A DNA stretch of 64,000 nucleotides, from assembly GCA_030704615.1 (NCBI GenBank), contig CM060733.1, forward strand, positions 40,362,001-40,426,000. Reading direction: 5' to 3'. This document shows positions 11,098 to 22,412 of the stretch, piece by piece. Positions within the stretch are counted from its first letter, which is position 1; the number at the start of each line of letters is the position of its first letter. Under the pieces are notes generated by a model. The model did not search any database and was not told where the DNA came from. It saw only the letters and a program-made list of their open reading frames with translations. This stretch comes from Takakia lepidozioides (Eukaryota > Streptophyta > Takakiopsida > Takakiales > Takakiaceae). The translations under genes were made by a program, and so were the position numbers.

Positions 11098-12893
11098 CTA
11101 CGTGAACCTCTTGGCTCGTTGTAGGCTCCGATCTCTCTCCTTAGCATTCACACTGGCTGTTGTCTCTCTTGTACGAAAGTAGGCCAACACTGCTGCATCT
11201 CCATGCACATCCTTAGCACCACCAAGCTCCTCACTGATCTCCGGATCGTCATGCACACCATCTACTTGACCAATGCTATGGGATGGACCAGCTTGAGCTC
11301 CCATTGCTAGGATGCACAAAAAGGCAGATGCGTGCCATCCTGGCACCATCTCCTCATCCGTCTCACCATGCCACCGAGCTCCAGTATCATCATGCTTGCT
11401 CGTGCATGGATTATGATTCAACCCATCTGCATCCCGATTGACTATACCGGCTCGATGCACCACCTGGAAGTCGTACTCTTGAAGCATAAGTGCCCACCGT
11501 GCAAGCTTCCCTGTAAGCTTGTCTGACTCCATCAACCACTTCAATGGTTGGTGATCCGTGACAAGGGTGAAGAGGTTGCCATAGAGGTAGCATCTGAAAT
11601 GTGTCACTGCCCATACCGCAGCTAGACACTCCCCTTCATATAAGCTATACTTCGCCTCGGCATCATTGTTCGAGCGGCTGGCATATGCCACTACGAACTC
11701 TCTTCCCTCGTCATCCACCTGTGTGAGCACTGCTCCAATTCCCAGCATACTCCAATCCGTATGTAGCTGGAAAGGCCGCCCCCGAATAGGCCGCCTCAGA
11801 ATAGGTGCAGAAGTCAATCGAGCCTTGAGTTCCTCAAAGGCTTCCTCCTGTTTCTCCTCCCACTGCCACTCCTGACCCACCTTGGTCAACTTGGTAAGAG
11901 CCTTTGCAATGCTGCTAAAACCCTTGACAAACCGTCGATAGTAGTTTGCCAACCCCATGAAAGCACGAACTCTGCTAACATCTATGGGGCGTGGAATGCA
12001 TGCAATGGCCTCCACCTTCGTCTTTTGAACACCCAATCCTCTAGGGTATATCATGTGGCCCCGATACTCAATCTGGTTGTAGAAGAATTTGCACTTCCTA
12101 GGGTGCAATTTCAACCCGTGCGCTCAAACACCACCTGAAGGTGTCTCTCATGTTCCTCAACCGTAGCACTAAAGACGATGATGTCATCAATGTAGCACCG
12201 GGCGAAGTCTAGCCCCGCGAGAATCCTATCCATGACCCTCTGAAACTCTACAGGAGCATTCTTCAGCCCAAATGGTAAGAACCGCCATTGGTACAAGCAA
12301 TCCTTCCCATGTTGGTCAATCCCCCAGAATGTTGTCTTTTGCTTATCAGCCTCTTTGATTGGCAACTGGTGGTAACCGGATCGCAAGTCCAATGTGCTAA
12401 ACACCTTTGCATGCCCAATGGCATCAAAGATCTCCTCTGGAGTTGGCATGGCATATCTATCGGACTTAGTCTGACGGTTCACAGGACGATAGTCCCCACA
12501 CATCCTTCTTTCTGTCCAATTGCCATAGATATCCTTCTTAGCTGGCATCACCGTTGCCGAGGCATACTCCCCGCTTGACAACTCCACCAATCCAGCTTCG
12601 AACAACTCCATAGTCCGTGACTGGATCAATGACCTCTCCATGTCACTATACCGGTTGGGCCTTCGAAAGATTGGCGTGTCACTTGCCAAATCAATACGAA
12701 TCTCCTGACCCTTCAAACTCCCCAAATCCTTCAAACCGAAGGCAAAGCAATTTCTATAAGCCCTTAGAAATTGTTGGATCCTCCGTCTCTCTCCTCCGGT
12801 GACTGTAGGTCCAACATCTGGTTCCCAATTGTCCTCAGTGACTGCAACCTTGGGTACACCAGGCTTGGAGGTAGGAGACGAATCCTTTGGTTG
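11098..12893 (-). pseudogene. Reverse transcriptase and RNase H (gypsy pol)
   Basis: 12893..12111 encodes the RT: RRMCGDYRPVNRQT, FSTLDLRSGYHQLPI, LPFGLKNAPVEFQRVMD and the active site CYIDDIIVFS. A frameshift near 12115 separates it from LHPRKCKFF and the thumb. The 11098..12114 part continues with the tether and RNase H, whose acidic residues are visible in QLHTDWS, YEGECLAAVWA and LVTDHQPLKWL. The RT frame continues upstream across a single TAG (12896-12894) into the methyltransferase frame. The region after RNase H (about 11400-11100) is an unrecognised linker. Confidence 0.9.
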
Positions 12894-12896
12894 CTA

Positions 12897-14095
12897 GATA
12901 GCAACCTCTTGGGCCTTGTCCGCCCAATCTGACTGTGGCATAGCCTCCACTTGCTCCGCCATAGCAACCTTGAGAACATTCTCTGAGCAAGAAACATTCT
13001 CAACCTCTTCAAAAACCTTGGCTACCTTGGCCTCCAACTGATCCTCAGTCCATGGCTCTCCCCACTCCTCATACTGCTGCTTGAGAGATCCAATGACTCT
13101 CCCTTTGCGCATCTCATCCCACATCTGCCATGGGTGTTGGCAACCCACGATCTTGTACTCGCCCCCACTCACTGCCTCAACCGTCCCGGTTGGCAGGGAG
13201 GATGCGCCATCCAATGGGAGTGTAGAAGTAGCCATCAATGCTTGCAATCTTCGTTGCTCAGCCATGCACAAGCCAATTATCCATGTCAAGCAATTTAGAA
13301 CCATTGCCTGACCCAACACCTGGCGTCGTGATGCCTCTGACAGAGCTAGCACAGATGTAGTGCCCGTGGCAAACCCCATTGTCCGCTCGCGCTCATCCGC
13401 ATTGGGCTCCACCAATTGCTGTAGCACACTGTTCCAAATCAACCCAGGACCATTGTCTCGAAAAGCATGAGACGAGGGAAAGCTCATGAGCGTAGGCAAG
13501 GCTGTACGTGGCTGCCCCACTCGATTGACCACTGCTAGAGGTGGACGGTCATCATGTCGCACCCTCTGTGGTTGCCTCCCTTGGTCTAAAATGCCCTCAA
13601 CCGTAAGATTGGGTGGCCGTTGAATGGAATCATATGCTCTCTTTGAGCAGCTCTGGTGGTGCAAGATTGGTCCACCACAATCGAGGTCGATGCGCGCATG
13701 ATCCCACCACTGCTGCATCCAATAGCACCGTCGATCCAATCCAAGACCGCACCTGATGCACACTGGCCATTACCCTGGCCTGAGAATCCCCCATAAGAGG
13801 AACATTCTCCAAGATATAGCCTAGAGGTTGCACTTGTCTCGTCTGCAAGTCCCGCAACACTCGCAACATCTCCCAAAACAAATGCGATCGTGCATCATGC
13901 AAGCCATTCCTATGACCTGCGGGAGAGTGTCCTTGGCAAGGCCATCCAGCTATCACCAAGTCAATTGCACCATGCCGGTCCAAATCATCCGCCCCCAGCA
14001 CGGTAATGTCTGCTGGCAAGGCCTTTTGGTACCCTTGAATTGCTGAGAGAGGCAGCAACTCAGGGTACTAGTGTGTGAGCAAGGCAACGTGCGCA
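12897..14095 (-). pseudogene. C5-cytosine DNA methyltransferase domain fused upstream of gypsy reverse transcriptase
   Basis: 14058..13630 shows motif IV with the catalytic cysteine (IAGWPCQGHSPAGHRNG), motif VI (ILENVPL) and motif VIII (AHRPRLWWTN). After a frameshift near 13640 the ORF 13763..12894 carries PTLMSFPSSHAFR, EPNADERERTMGF (motif IX surroundings) and LGQAMVLNCLTWI (motif X). Order and spacing are those of a canonical C5 methyltransferase, which transfers a methyl group from S-adenosylmethionine to cytosine. Motif I, the SAM-binding loop, should lie upstream of 14058 and is missing because the element is cut at 14095. A linker of about 170 residues, rich in E and K, joins it to RT in the same frame, interrupted only by one TAG. 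Recruitment of such domains by Ty3/gypsy elements of the charophyte Klebsormidium has been reported. Confidence 0.85.
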
Positions 14096-14330
14096 CACTA
14101 CTACAGAAACCGGTTTTTCCAACACCACCCATAGTTCACACTTGGCACTTTGAACAGCTCCTCTTACACCCATGTGAGAGGAGGCAAGGTGTGATCTGGA
14201 CCATTGTAGGAAAACCCACATGGTGTTACAAATTTCACACTCGAATGACACCCATACGGTCAACGGGTGTTGACCAAGATAATGCATATGGGGCATTTGA
14301 CATGAGTATGAAATGAGTCATGGAGTGTGA
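14096..14330 (+). mobile_element. CACTA-type transposon terminus
   Basis: CACTACTACAGAAACCGG begins at 14096, the classic end of En/Spm elements, and is followed by repeated ACACCC/GGGTGT words in both orientations, as in CACTA subterminal regions. It cuts the gypsy methyltransferase. I found no matching inverted end in the following kilobases, so the extent is unknown. It differs in sequence from the CACTA element at 45.8 kb. Confidence 0.55.
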
Positions 14331-15090
14331 GGTTAGTGTGAGATGTCCTACAGGAATTTGGGGCAACTATATGGCGTGGCACATTGACCATCCAGGTGGA
14401 AGATAGATGGATGAAATGACTTCCACCTCTACTCAACATGCCTTAGACGACATAACACATAGACTTTTGTTTAGAGAATTTAAAAGTTCAAAAATGTTAT
14501 TAGGGTTATGGGGTCTGCATGTAGAGGGCTGTGGGACTTGTAGTTTTTCCTTGCCACTCGTTTAGAATCTGAATGCCCACCAGTGCTGGCCATCCATTTA
14601 AGTTGATGCCAAAATGCATTTTCATCCAAACATCAAAGCTCTCAAAATAGACAACCTCGAGTAAAATGAGAAGGAGATCGGCAGAACCGAAAGGGCATAG
14701 AATTCTCTTCAATATTGAACACTACCTGCAACTATTGGCTATAACTTGCCCTCTATCCTGTCACATATAATCCCTTCGGGAACCAGCAATCCAAAAAGAT
14801 GCACTGCTCATGCAGCTGACGACAATATCGTTATGAGAATGTCACACTATAATCAACAATGTACAACAATTGCTTTGAGAAGCTATAGATAAAACTACCA
14901 CATGTCGTCTCAGAGATTTGTGAGCGCCAAAAATGTCAACAAATGTCTGTCCAGTCAACCTTGACACGCAGTTCGGGACACACAGCAGAGAGGGCGTAGG
15001 CGCATGTGCACAACAACCCTAGGCCCCTCACAATGAGATAGTCTGAAGCTGAGCTGAGCACGAATTGTGTTGGAGTTTCTGGAATTTCTC
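14331..15090. other. Unassigned sequence between CACTA terminus and Helitron
   Basis: No recognisable gene. It replaces both the interior of the CACTA element and the Helitron helicase that should follow at about 15.1 kb on the minus strand, so at least one deletion junction lies here. Confidence 0.4.
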
Positions 15091-16179
15091 TCAATTTGGA
15101 TTTTTGTGTTGGAGGTTAATGTTTTTGGATGACTGAGTTGCATTTGCAAACTCGTACAAGTCGTTGTCAATGCCGGTGGGCGGATTTTTGGATTCGCGTA
15201 ATGTTTTCAACCATTTATTGATTTGGGTTATATTTGATTTTTTTGTTGCAGTTTGGATCATTCCTATTTTTGGTGCAGTATGGTGTTGTGGTGATATTTT
15301 CCCGTTGGCATCCGTAATGAGCTTGTTGGTAACCTCGGTCACATATTGATTTTCGCTTGTATTGCATATGAGATATTCGATTTGTAATTTCTGACCTTTT
15401 GTGACTATGTCTTCTGTATGTTGTTGCGATGCTGAATTGTCGTCTACATATATATTGTTGTCATCGTCATCGTGCATTTCGTCTGGCATCTCATTGTATA
15501 AGGGGTCAATGTTGATGTCTTCTGGATTCTCGTCATCATCTAGATTTTCGTTCTTCAGTAACAGTCTGTCGGAGTCTCGTGATTCTTTGCATTCGTGGAG
15601 CATGTCGATATTTGTGATGATTTTTCTGTTGAATTCCAAACATATTGGATATAGTTCGTCGAAAGTGTCTTCCCAACTTTGTTGTGATCTTGGCTTTAAG
15701 TCGTGGATAGATCTCCATGGCATGAACAGAATACAAATAGCGCGAGCGTACGTTGCCGCATCATTTTTTTTCGAAGATATTTTGTAACCTTGTATTACCG
15801 GCACTTTGGTTACCTGGGATTCGTATACACTGTGGGTGTCACTTTGCGGATGTTCATGCATGAATTTGTAGTAGTATGGGTTTTTCACCTTGCACGATTT
15901 GCTGCAGAACTCGTAAGGTGACATTTCCCCGAACTTGTGTGGCCTGCTTTGGTAGTCGATGTGGAAATTATACATAATCAACTTGTCGTTCTGTTTGGAT
16001 CTTTCGACTTTGAACGTTTCGAAGGTGTTTTCGGGGTCGTTATCGTCAGGTGTATTGTTCAGATCGTTGTTTCCATCTTCGTTCGATCGAAATTGTTCTT
16101 GTTCACGGATCCATGCCGATAAACTATACCACGACAGATATGCAAACTGGTGGTCTGTCAAATGGTCTGGATATTTCAT
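15091..16179 (-). pseudogene. Helitron spacer between Rep and helicase
   Basis: The ORF begins with LTDHQFAYLSWYSLSAWI and contains FHIDYQSRPHKFG, ICILFMPWRSIHDLKPRSQQ and NIDMLHECKESRDSDR, the conserved words that link Rep to the Pif1-like helicase in Helitrons. It ends at 15091 in asparagine-rich sequence. The helicase Walker A motif is nowhere in the window, so the element lost it. Confidence 0.75.
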
Positions 16180-16212
16180 CAGGTAAATGACTGCCCTTGT
16201 TGCCGATATCTC

Positions 16213-17273
16213 TTATTGGGATCCAATTGTGTTCAAACATCGAATCAACAATTTCCGGCTCTTGTCGACTGAATGTTTGGAATATAGATCGTCATAAGTT
16301 GTTTGGATTTTTTTTACTGCTATTTGCAAGAGCGAATACATATGTGATGTGTAGACGGAAGCTTTTGTGATGTAATCCGTGATGTAGTATATCAGTGCCT
16401 TTGCATATTTCCCTGAAGCACCGATGAACTTCAAATCGTGGTTGCATATATCTGATACTAACATCCATGGATTTGCGTTGTTCAACCATCTGTCGGTCCG
16501 TTTTATATGCAGCAGCCCGGTTTCGTCGTCGAAATGCGTTTCTTCAACCAAGACAGCGGGAAATCCGTATCTATAATTCTTTTTGAAAACATCTTCGTTG
16601 GTTTTGTAGCACGCGGGATTGTACACGTGGCGATTGCATACATTCAGTAGTTTTGAGACGTCGTGCGCAAAGTCGGCATGAAATGTTTTAGAGTGAACAT
16701 CGGGAGGTCTGGTAGTGCACGGATGGATTTCGGTGTTTACATTGTTTTCTTCGATGTCGGGGTCAATGGTGGTGGTTGGAATGTCGTCGTCAACCGGTAT
16801 TTTGGATTTGAATTGGATCAAGTCGCGTACTATGATGTTGTCCAAATATGCCAACATTTTTCGTTTGAATTCTTCGTCGTCTTTCAGTTTTTGTACGAGT
16901 TCGTTTGGATTTGGGGCATTTTCTAGCCACATCAATGTGTGTATGTGAAGTGAACCATTTTTCGTCGTTTCGTAATAACCGTAATATGCGTTAATGTTCC
17001 CAAGTACTCCCGTATTTGTTGTGGAAGTTTTGGCGGTCTCTCTGACACGTAGTAGGTATTTAAAAACTGCGTTCACGATGATGTGTACAAATTTAGCTTG
17101 AGATCTCGGATTTGTAGTACAATTGCACGTCTTTCATTGTGGTCCGAGAGGTTTTCGTCGAAAAAAATGTCAAGATCGATGTCGTTCCCACTTAGCAGGG
17201 ACACCAGAGGATAATGTACAAATGCTGGATTTAAAGTGAAGAATAAGCTTGGTGTTCTCAACTGTTGCATCAT
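16213..17273 (-). pseudogene. Helitron Rep (HUH endonuclease) core
   Basis: 17273..17073 gives LFFTLNPAFVHYPLVSLL, the conserved entry to the Rep domain. 17076..16213 continues with NINAYYGYYETTKNGSLHIH and TLMW, which holds the HxH metal-binding motif (Rep motif 2), and further on ALIYYITDYITK, carrying the paired catalytic tyrosines (Y-x3-Y, about 16366-16395). These residues nick and ligate single strands during rolling-circle transposition. All catalytic positions are present, but a frame change splits the domain. Confidence 0.85.
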
Positions 17274-18196
17274 GTTGAATATTTCGTTTCTGTGTGGCTG
17301 CTTCCAGATGCCATCACTTGTTTACTTGATACTTTCAAGTGACGCAATAACTTTTGAATTTCCGGTTTGTTGTTTATTGTTGTCACGTCTTCTATTATGT
17401 CGTTGAAGTCTTCTGAACGGATATTATTGAGAAGTTGTGCTTCACTTTGAAATGATGATCTCGACACTGTCAATTTTGCGCCTAGGCATATTTGTCTACG
17501 TTGCATCAGATTGAACATGAAGAATGGAAATAGGTGGTGTTTTGAAAAGTCGTGATGGATATCAGTGAGACTCATCAAATACTCAACGTGGGCCTCCAAA
17601 GTTACTTTGATTGGACGGTTTTTTATTTCGGTTACGCCGATTCCAAACGGAAATAACGTTGGAAATATGCACGCGATTAGTTTTCGGTTTGCGTATTCGT
17701 TCACCATTTCGGTTTCGTATGTATATGACAAGTACATGTTTTGCTGTAGTTGCAATCCATTTAAAGCGTTGGAGATTAGGTCGTTGTGCTTTATGTCTAT
17801 TCCGTCGAAATCGATGAGTCCGGAGGTGTCTATGACGGGCTGGATCGTATCGTCGTCTTTGTTGATTGGTGTTTTTTTGTTCTGCAAATCAGTTATGTTG
17901 GTACGATGTTCAGCGTTAGCGAAGTCAATGTCTGTGGATTCAAACACCGATCTCAAGATTGATGGTGGAATATCGTTCTCTGGTAATCCATCCGATATGT
18001 CGTTATCAATTTGAATGTCCTTGTAACCCGTGTGATTGTTTTTCAGCCACGTTAACCAGGTTGTCACAGCAAGTCGACGTACGTATAGCAAATTACATGT
18101 TTTTACGACATCAATGGGTGGATGTGAAGTGCCGACGAAGTGGATGGCGACCATATCTGATAATGAATCTAAGGGAGGTGGCAATTTGTTCAACAA
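17270..18196 (-). pseudogene. Helitron N-domain region
   Basis: The 308-residue ORF follows the DUF6570 part. It has an acidic, low-complexity middle and the word FPTLFPFGIG, typical of the Helitron-like N-terminal domain before the Rep motifs, then HLFPFFMFNLMQRRQ. It overlaps the next ORF near 17273 with a frame change. Confidence 0.7.
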
Positions 18197-18216
18197 TTCG
18201 ACTGCAAGGCTTGGAT

Positions 18217-18918
18217 TTAAGCAAAACTCACTAAATTTCCTCTCAATGCGCGTTGTCCATTTCCGCCCTTATTTATATATCGTAGTTTGAACAACATGAC
18301 ACGACAACGGTATCTTGCTATTAATGCTTCTTCAACCATGATTAACTTTGGCAAAATGTCGTGAACTTTTCCGATCCACAAACCATTAGCGAGTGCAAAT
18401 TTTGGCATTTTGTTCTTTTTCAAGGTGGAACTACAATTTTTGCAAATCAAGATTGTATGTGCGGTATTTGATACTCCTCGTTTGTCCAATAACAACCCAT
18501 TTAATTTGTCCAACTGATGATTTGTGTCATTGATCAATTCTTGGGGAACCTCTTCTAAGAGAACATGTTCTTCGAAGTGGTTTTCTATTTGTAGGCTTAG
18601 CCACTTTTTCATGTGTTTCACGATGTCGCTTTGTAGTTCATCGATTCTCCATTTGAACATGTTAGAGGTTGTTACGTCTCTGCTGCGAACACAACAATAC
18701 TGATTGGTGAAAATGACATTGCTGATGTATTCGTTGAAGTTGGATAAACAAGACAAGTTGTTCTCCAAACCTATTTCTGGTGGGAACAGATTATTCTTTG
18801 GTTTTTTTGCAGAAACGCAATACATTTGCTCTCGTTTTCTTTTGAGTTTTTCTTTCTCATCATTTTCGTTTGCGATATATTTTCGAATTTGTGTAGCACA
18901 TATTTGATCTTTGATCAA
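18217..18918 (-). pseudogene. Helitron DUF6570-like region
   Basis: Contains CKNCSSTLKKNKMPKFALAN followed by GLWIGKVHDILPKLIMVEEA and LIARYRC. The C-x2-C, P-x-F-A-L-A-N-G, W-I-G and EE-x-LI-x-R signature is that of the DUF6570 domain found in Helitron proteins ahead of the Rep domain. Its frame ends at 18217 and the next part begins at 18196 in another frame. Confidence 0.75.
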
Positions 18919-18986
18919 TGGATCTTGGTTTTTCTGGAATCTGTATTTTGCCCTTCGTTTGGCTTTTGTCTTTTTTTGATCGGGAG

Positions 18987-19510
18987 TTAATTGAGATTCA
19001 TTTCCGTGGCTTGTTGATTTTGGATCAATGGATATTGGGTTTTTTGAAATGCGTATTTTTCACGTCTTTTGGCATTTGTCTCTTTCGGATCGGGAGTCGG
19101 TTGAGATTCTATTTCTGTGGTTTGTTGTAGTTTTTCAAATCTGTATTTTTCCCTTCGTTTAGTATTTGTTTCATTTGGATCTATTGTCATGGTTTGTGGT
19201 GGATTTTTGATTCTATAATTTTCCCTTCGTTTAGCATTTGTTTGGTCTGGATCCGGTACCGTGGTTTGTTGTGGATTTTCGACTCTATAATTTTCCCTTC
19301 GTTTAGCATTTGTTTGGCTTGGATCCGGTTTCGTGGTTTGTTGTGGATGTTCAACTCTGTAATTTTCCCTTCGTTTAGCATTTGTTTGGTCTGGATCTGG
19401 TTCCATGGTTTGTTGTGGATGTTCAACTCTGTATTTTTGCTTTCGTTTAGTTTTTCTTTGTTTAAAGCATACTTTCTCCGTCTCTTAGCTTTAGCAAGTT
19501 GTCTATCCAT
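18987..19510 (-). pseudogene. Helitron ORF start: basic repeats
   Basis: ATG at 19510 gives AKAKRRRKYALNKEK, then after a frameshift around 19420 a series of about 22-residue repeats each containing T-N-A-K-R-R-E-N-Y-R and P-Q-Q-T-T. At least five copies are visible. AKRRxxYR-type basic repeats at the N terminus are common in Helitron proteins and probably bind DNA or act as nuclear localisation signals. The repeat is visible at the DNA level as 66-69 bp units. Confidence 0.7.
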
Positions 19511-19689
19511 ATTAAACTGACGTTATACACGTAAGTTTTTTTTAATAAATAAATAATGATATTTATGTATACATTGGCATTTTTTATAGAATTAGTAATG
19601 ACCGTCCATGTAATGGAGATTTAGGTATTTGGAGCGAAATTTACCAATGGAAAGATAGTAAGGTGAAAGAAAATTTCAGTGGATAAAAA

Positions 19690-20515
19690 AAAAGTTTGAG
19701 AGTAATAAGAGAGTTTGAGTCTCCGGGATGAAAGAGGAAAAATAAAAAAGAAAAGATAATAAAGGTTTCAATCCCGCCATTCTCTCCTATCGGACTGGGC
19801 TTGAATCCCCTAGTGATGTTGCAAGATATGGGTGAGAGGAAAAATAAAAAATAAAAGATAATAAAGGTTTCAAACCCGTCCGGCTCTCCCTCTTCGGAGA
19901 GAGTTTGAGTGCCCCGATACAAATATTTTCAGAATCGCCATTTTTCCCCACAGGATTGGGCTCAAATCCCCTAGTGATGTTGCAAGATACTCTAGAGAGG
20001 AAAAATAAAAAATAAAAGATAATAAAGGTTTCAAAACCCCCCGACTCTGCCTCTTCGGAGAGAGTTCGAGTCCCGAGATAAAAATTATTTCAAATCCGCC
20101 ATTCTCTCCCACCGGACTGGGCTCGAATCCCCTAGTGATGCTGCAAGATAGGGTGGGTGCAAGGTGGATTGTTCTATTAATGTAACAAGCCTTGGAAGGA
20201 CTTTGAGCCTACGCTAGTATATTGGCGGGGAAAGATTGGATATTTTCTGCACCTAGAGGATATGGGAGAGATGATAAATAAAAAGGAAAAAGATAATAAA
20301 GGTTTCAAAGCCCCCCGGCTCTGCGTCTTCGGAAAGAGTTTGAGCCCCCAGATAAAAGTAGTTTCAGAACCGGCATTCTCCCCCACAGGACTGGCCTCGA
20401 ATCCCCTAGTGATGCTGCAAGATATGGTCGGTGCAAGGTGGATTGTTCTATTAATCTTACAAGTGTTGGAAGGACTTTGAGCCTGCGATGGTATATTGGC
20501 TGGCAAAGATTGGAT
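19690..20515. repeat. Tandem repeat array, four to five units of about 100-270 bp
   Basis: A shared unit has AAAAGATAATAAAGGTTTCA, CTCTTCGGAGAGAGTTTGAG, then CATTCTCYCCYAYYGGACTG, GGCTCGAATCCCCTAGTGAT and GYTGCAAGATA. Copies start near 19736, 19836, 19996 and 20270. From 20150 a longer unit adds GTGCAAGGTGGATTGTTCTA and a segment ending TATTGGC; that part recurs at 20427. GGCTCGAATCC resembles a pol III B box, so an amplified tRNA-derived element is possible. Confidence 0.75.
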
Positions 20516-20949
20516 GATTTGTTGCAGCCTGAATCATCATCCCACCCAACTATAACTATTAGGTTCCACATATGAAATTTCTAAGGAAGGCTAAATATGT
20601 CAGTTTTTTCAAGAATGATGGAAATTTTGAGTTCATCATTTGAGGAGTGGTTATCAGAGGAATCAAAACATTCAGAACGAGTTGTGAATCGTTTGTTGTA
20701 CAACTTGTATTGTAATTTTTATTAACATACAGTTATTTCTTTTTTATATAACATGGAAGATTGGAATATATAAACATTGAGAGGGTACACAAACAATTGC
20801 GTTGAAATGACACGTGTATGACTCACTCATATGCAATTTAGTACTCACAATGGTAAAATTTTATTCAGTACATGCATGATCAAAATTCATTTTTGTTTTG
20901 GAAACTGTACTATACTACGCCAACAAATTTAGTATGTATGAAACTATAG

Positions 20950-22412
20950 TCTATTCCATCCTGTAGACGTCTTGGGGCTCTACCCAACTGAATGGTTGTT
21001 CATGAAGCGGAACACTACTTGGGCTAATGTGAGCCTCTCAGACGGGACCGTGCTATTATATAACCTTCGTAGGGCAGAATTCCAACATAGTCATGTATAT
21101 TGATCCTTGAAAAGACTGACATAATACGAATCGCCACCATTTATTCTTACTGCTATCTTTCCAACTGTAAAGGCCTCCGAGGTCATGTCCCGTGTCTGCA
21201 TTTGTGGTGTGTCATCCACCTGACTGTTTTCATTGTTAAAAGCCATGACAATTGTAGGTTCCACCCACCATCTACATTTGAGAGCCTGCGTCATTTTGTC
21301 TTTGTTTTCAAATTGGTACGACGAGGTTTTGCGTATCTCCGTTGAGGTGGCCAACCCCCAATCACACACTCCAATCTTAATCTCCTCGGTGTCATGTGGA
21401 AAATGCAACAAGATGTTGTTGGGGGACAAGTTGTTGTGTTTGACATGGTTCTTATGGACAACATCCATAATGCTCACAAGTGCCCATGCAAGTTTACTGC
21501 GCTCTCTCCAGAAACGAACCAAACAATCGGTTGTCTGATACTGTTTTTCCGTTCCTGGTTGTCTTTCAATATTTTTGTTGTCCAATCACTGCCCCATTTT
21601 TTGTCAAGCTTCAACATATCACTTATTGTTCCCCCATTCCACCAGCGAGTATAATCCTCTAGCTCAGTTGCATTCACAGCAAAGTATGCAATGACTTCCG
21701 CATGCTGGAATCTCACTGCCAAAGACTCGTCGTTATGTTGCCTCACCGCAACTTCTGGGTTTTTGGCTTTGGGTGTTTTTCCTGTTAGCTCCCAACTACA
21801 CGATATTCGTGAATCGCCAACAATCCTACACTTACGAATCCTGACATATCATCTTTTTTTGTAGGGGCCAAGTTGTTGGACCTGAGCACTTGTGTTTACG
21901 TAAATAAGACTTATTGTGCTTCCCCCGCTTGATGCTGCCGCTTTCCAATGGACTAACCTAGTCTGGTGATGTGCATTGGCGTTTGCTGAATGCGCCTACC
22001 AGTCGACAAGTTGGTATAACTCGGTTTCCCAGCTAGGCACCCGACCTTCGGTTGTTTCATCCTTCCATGTCCTCATTACCTGCCTCAAATTCCACGTGAC
22101 GTTTTTTGCCCTACTCTCGAGCCAATGCAAGAATTTCGGCTTGTTCCTATCCTCCATCCACTGATCTCCAGCCAAACCCTCTCTCATTCTACTCTCCATA
22201 TTTTGCTGAAAAATACGAAACCCGTCGTGTCCATGCCGGACATAAGCACTTTGCAGCCTCATAATGTCTTTTTCTTTGAAATAATCAAATATAATTCTTT
22301 TAACCCTGTCTAAAGCCTCTGGTCCCGGATAGTGTTGCTTGTTGACCTGGCTATCTCGCTCGTGGGCATGTTTTTCTCTTCCTCCGAGGACATGTATGCC
22401 AAATGTGGAGAC
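20950..22412 (-). pseudogene. Kinase-like pseudogene (degenerate catalytic motifs)
   Basis: Minus-strand parts: 22412..21996 (after a TTTGCTTTCAG acceptor) and 21746..21091, with a putative intron between and a frameshift near 21520. The second part has VHKNHVKHNNLSPNNILLHF and IGVCDWGLA in the positions of the kinase catalytic loop and DFG motif, here HNN instead of HRD and DWG instead of DFG. C-lobe-like sequence (RLTLAQVVFRFMNNH) continues to about 20950 with stops. The ATP-binding N-lobe glycine loop is not visible. The 22.0-22.4 kb part (YVRHGHDGFRIFQQNMESRM) is not a known domain to me. Probably a decayed member of a repetitive kinase-like family. Confidence 0.6.

Larger units (their letters stand above)
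8964..14095 (-). mobile_element. Decayed Ty3/gypsy retrotransposon encoding a DNA methyltransferase and a PHD-like finger
   Basis: Minus-strand order of coding parts is C5-cytosine methyltransferase, reverse transcriptase, RNase H, integrase, integrase tail with PHD-like finger, then polypurine tract and LTR. RT before integrase defines the Ty3/gypsy group. No gag or protease and no 5' LTR are seen because the element is cut at 14095 by a CACTA-like terminus. There are several frameshifts and stops, so this copy is dead. Internal domains are annotated separately. Confidence 0.85.
15091..19510 (-). mobile_element. Helitron remnant with Rep domain, helicase missing
   Basis: Minus-strand ORFs in order: repeat-rich basic N terminus, DUF6570-like cysteine region, Helitron N-domain, Rep nuclease core, and the spacer between Rep and helicase. 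The Pif1-like helicase that completes a Helitron RepHel protein is absent, and no terminal CTRR plus hairpin was found. It is a truncated rolling-circle transposon. Stops and frameshifts separate the parts. Confidence 0.85.
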
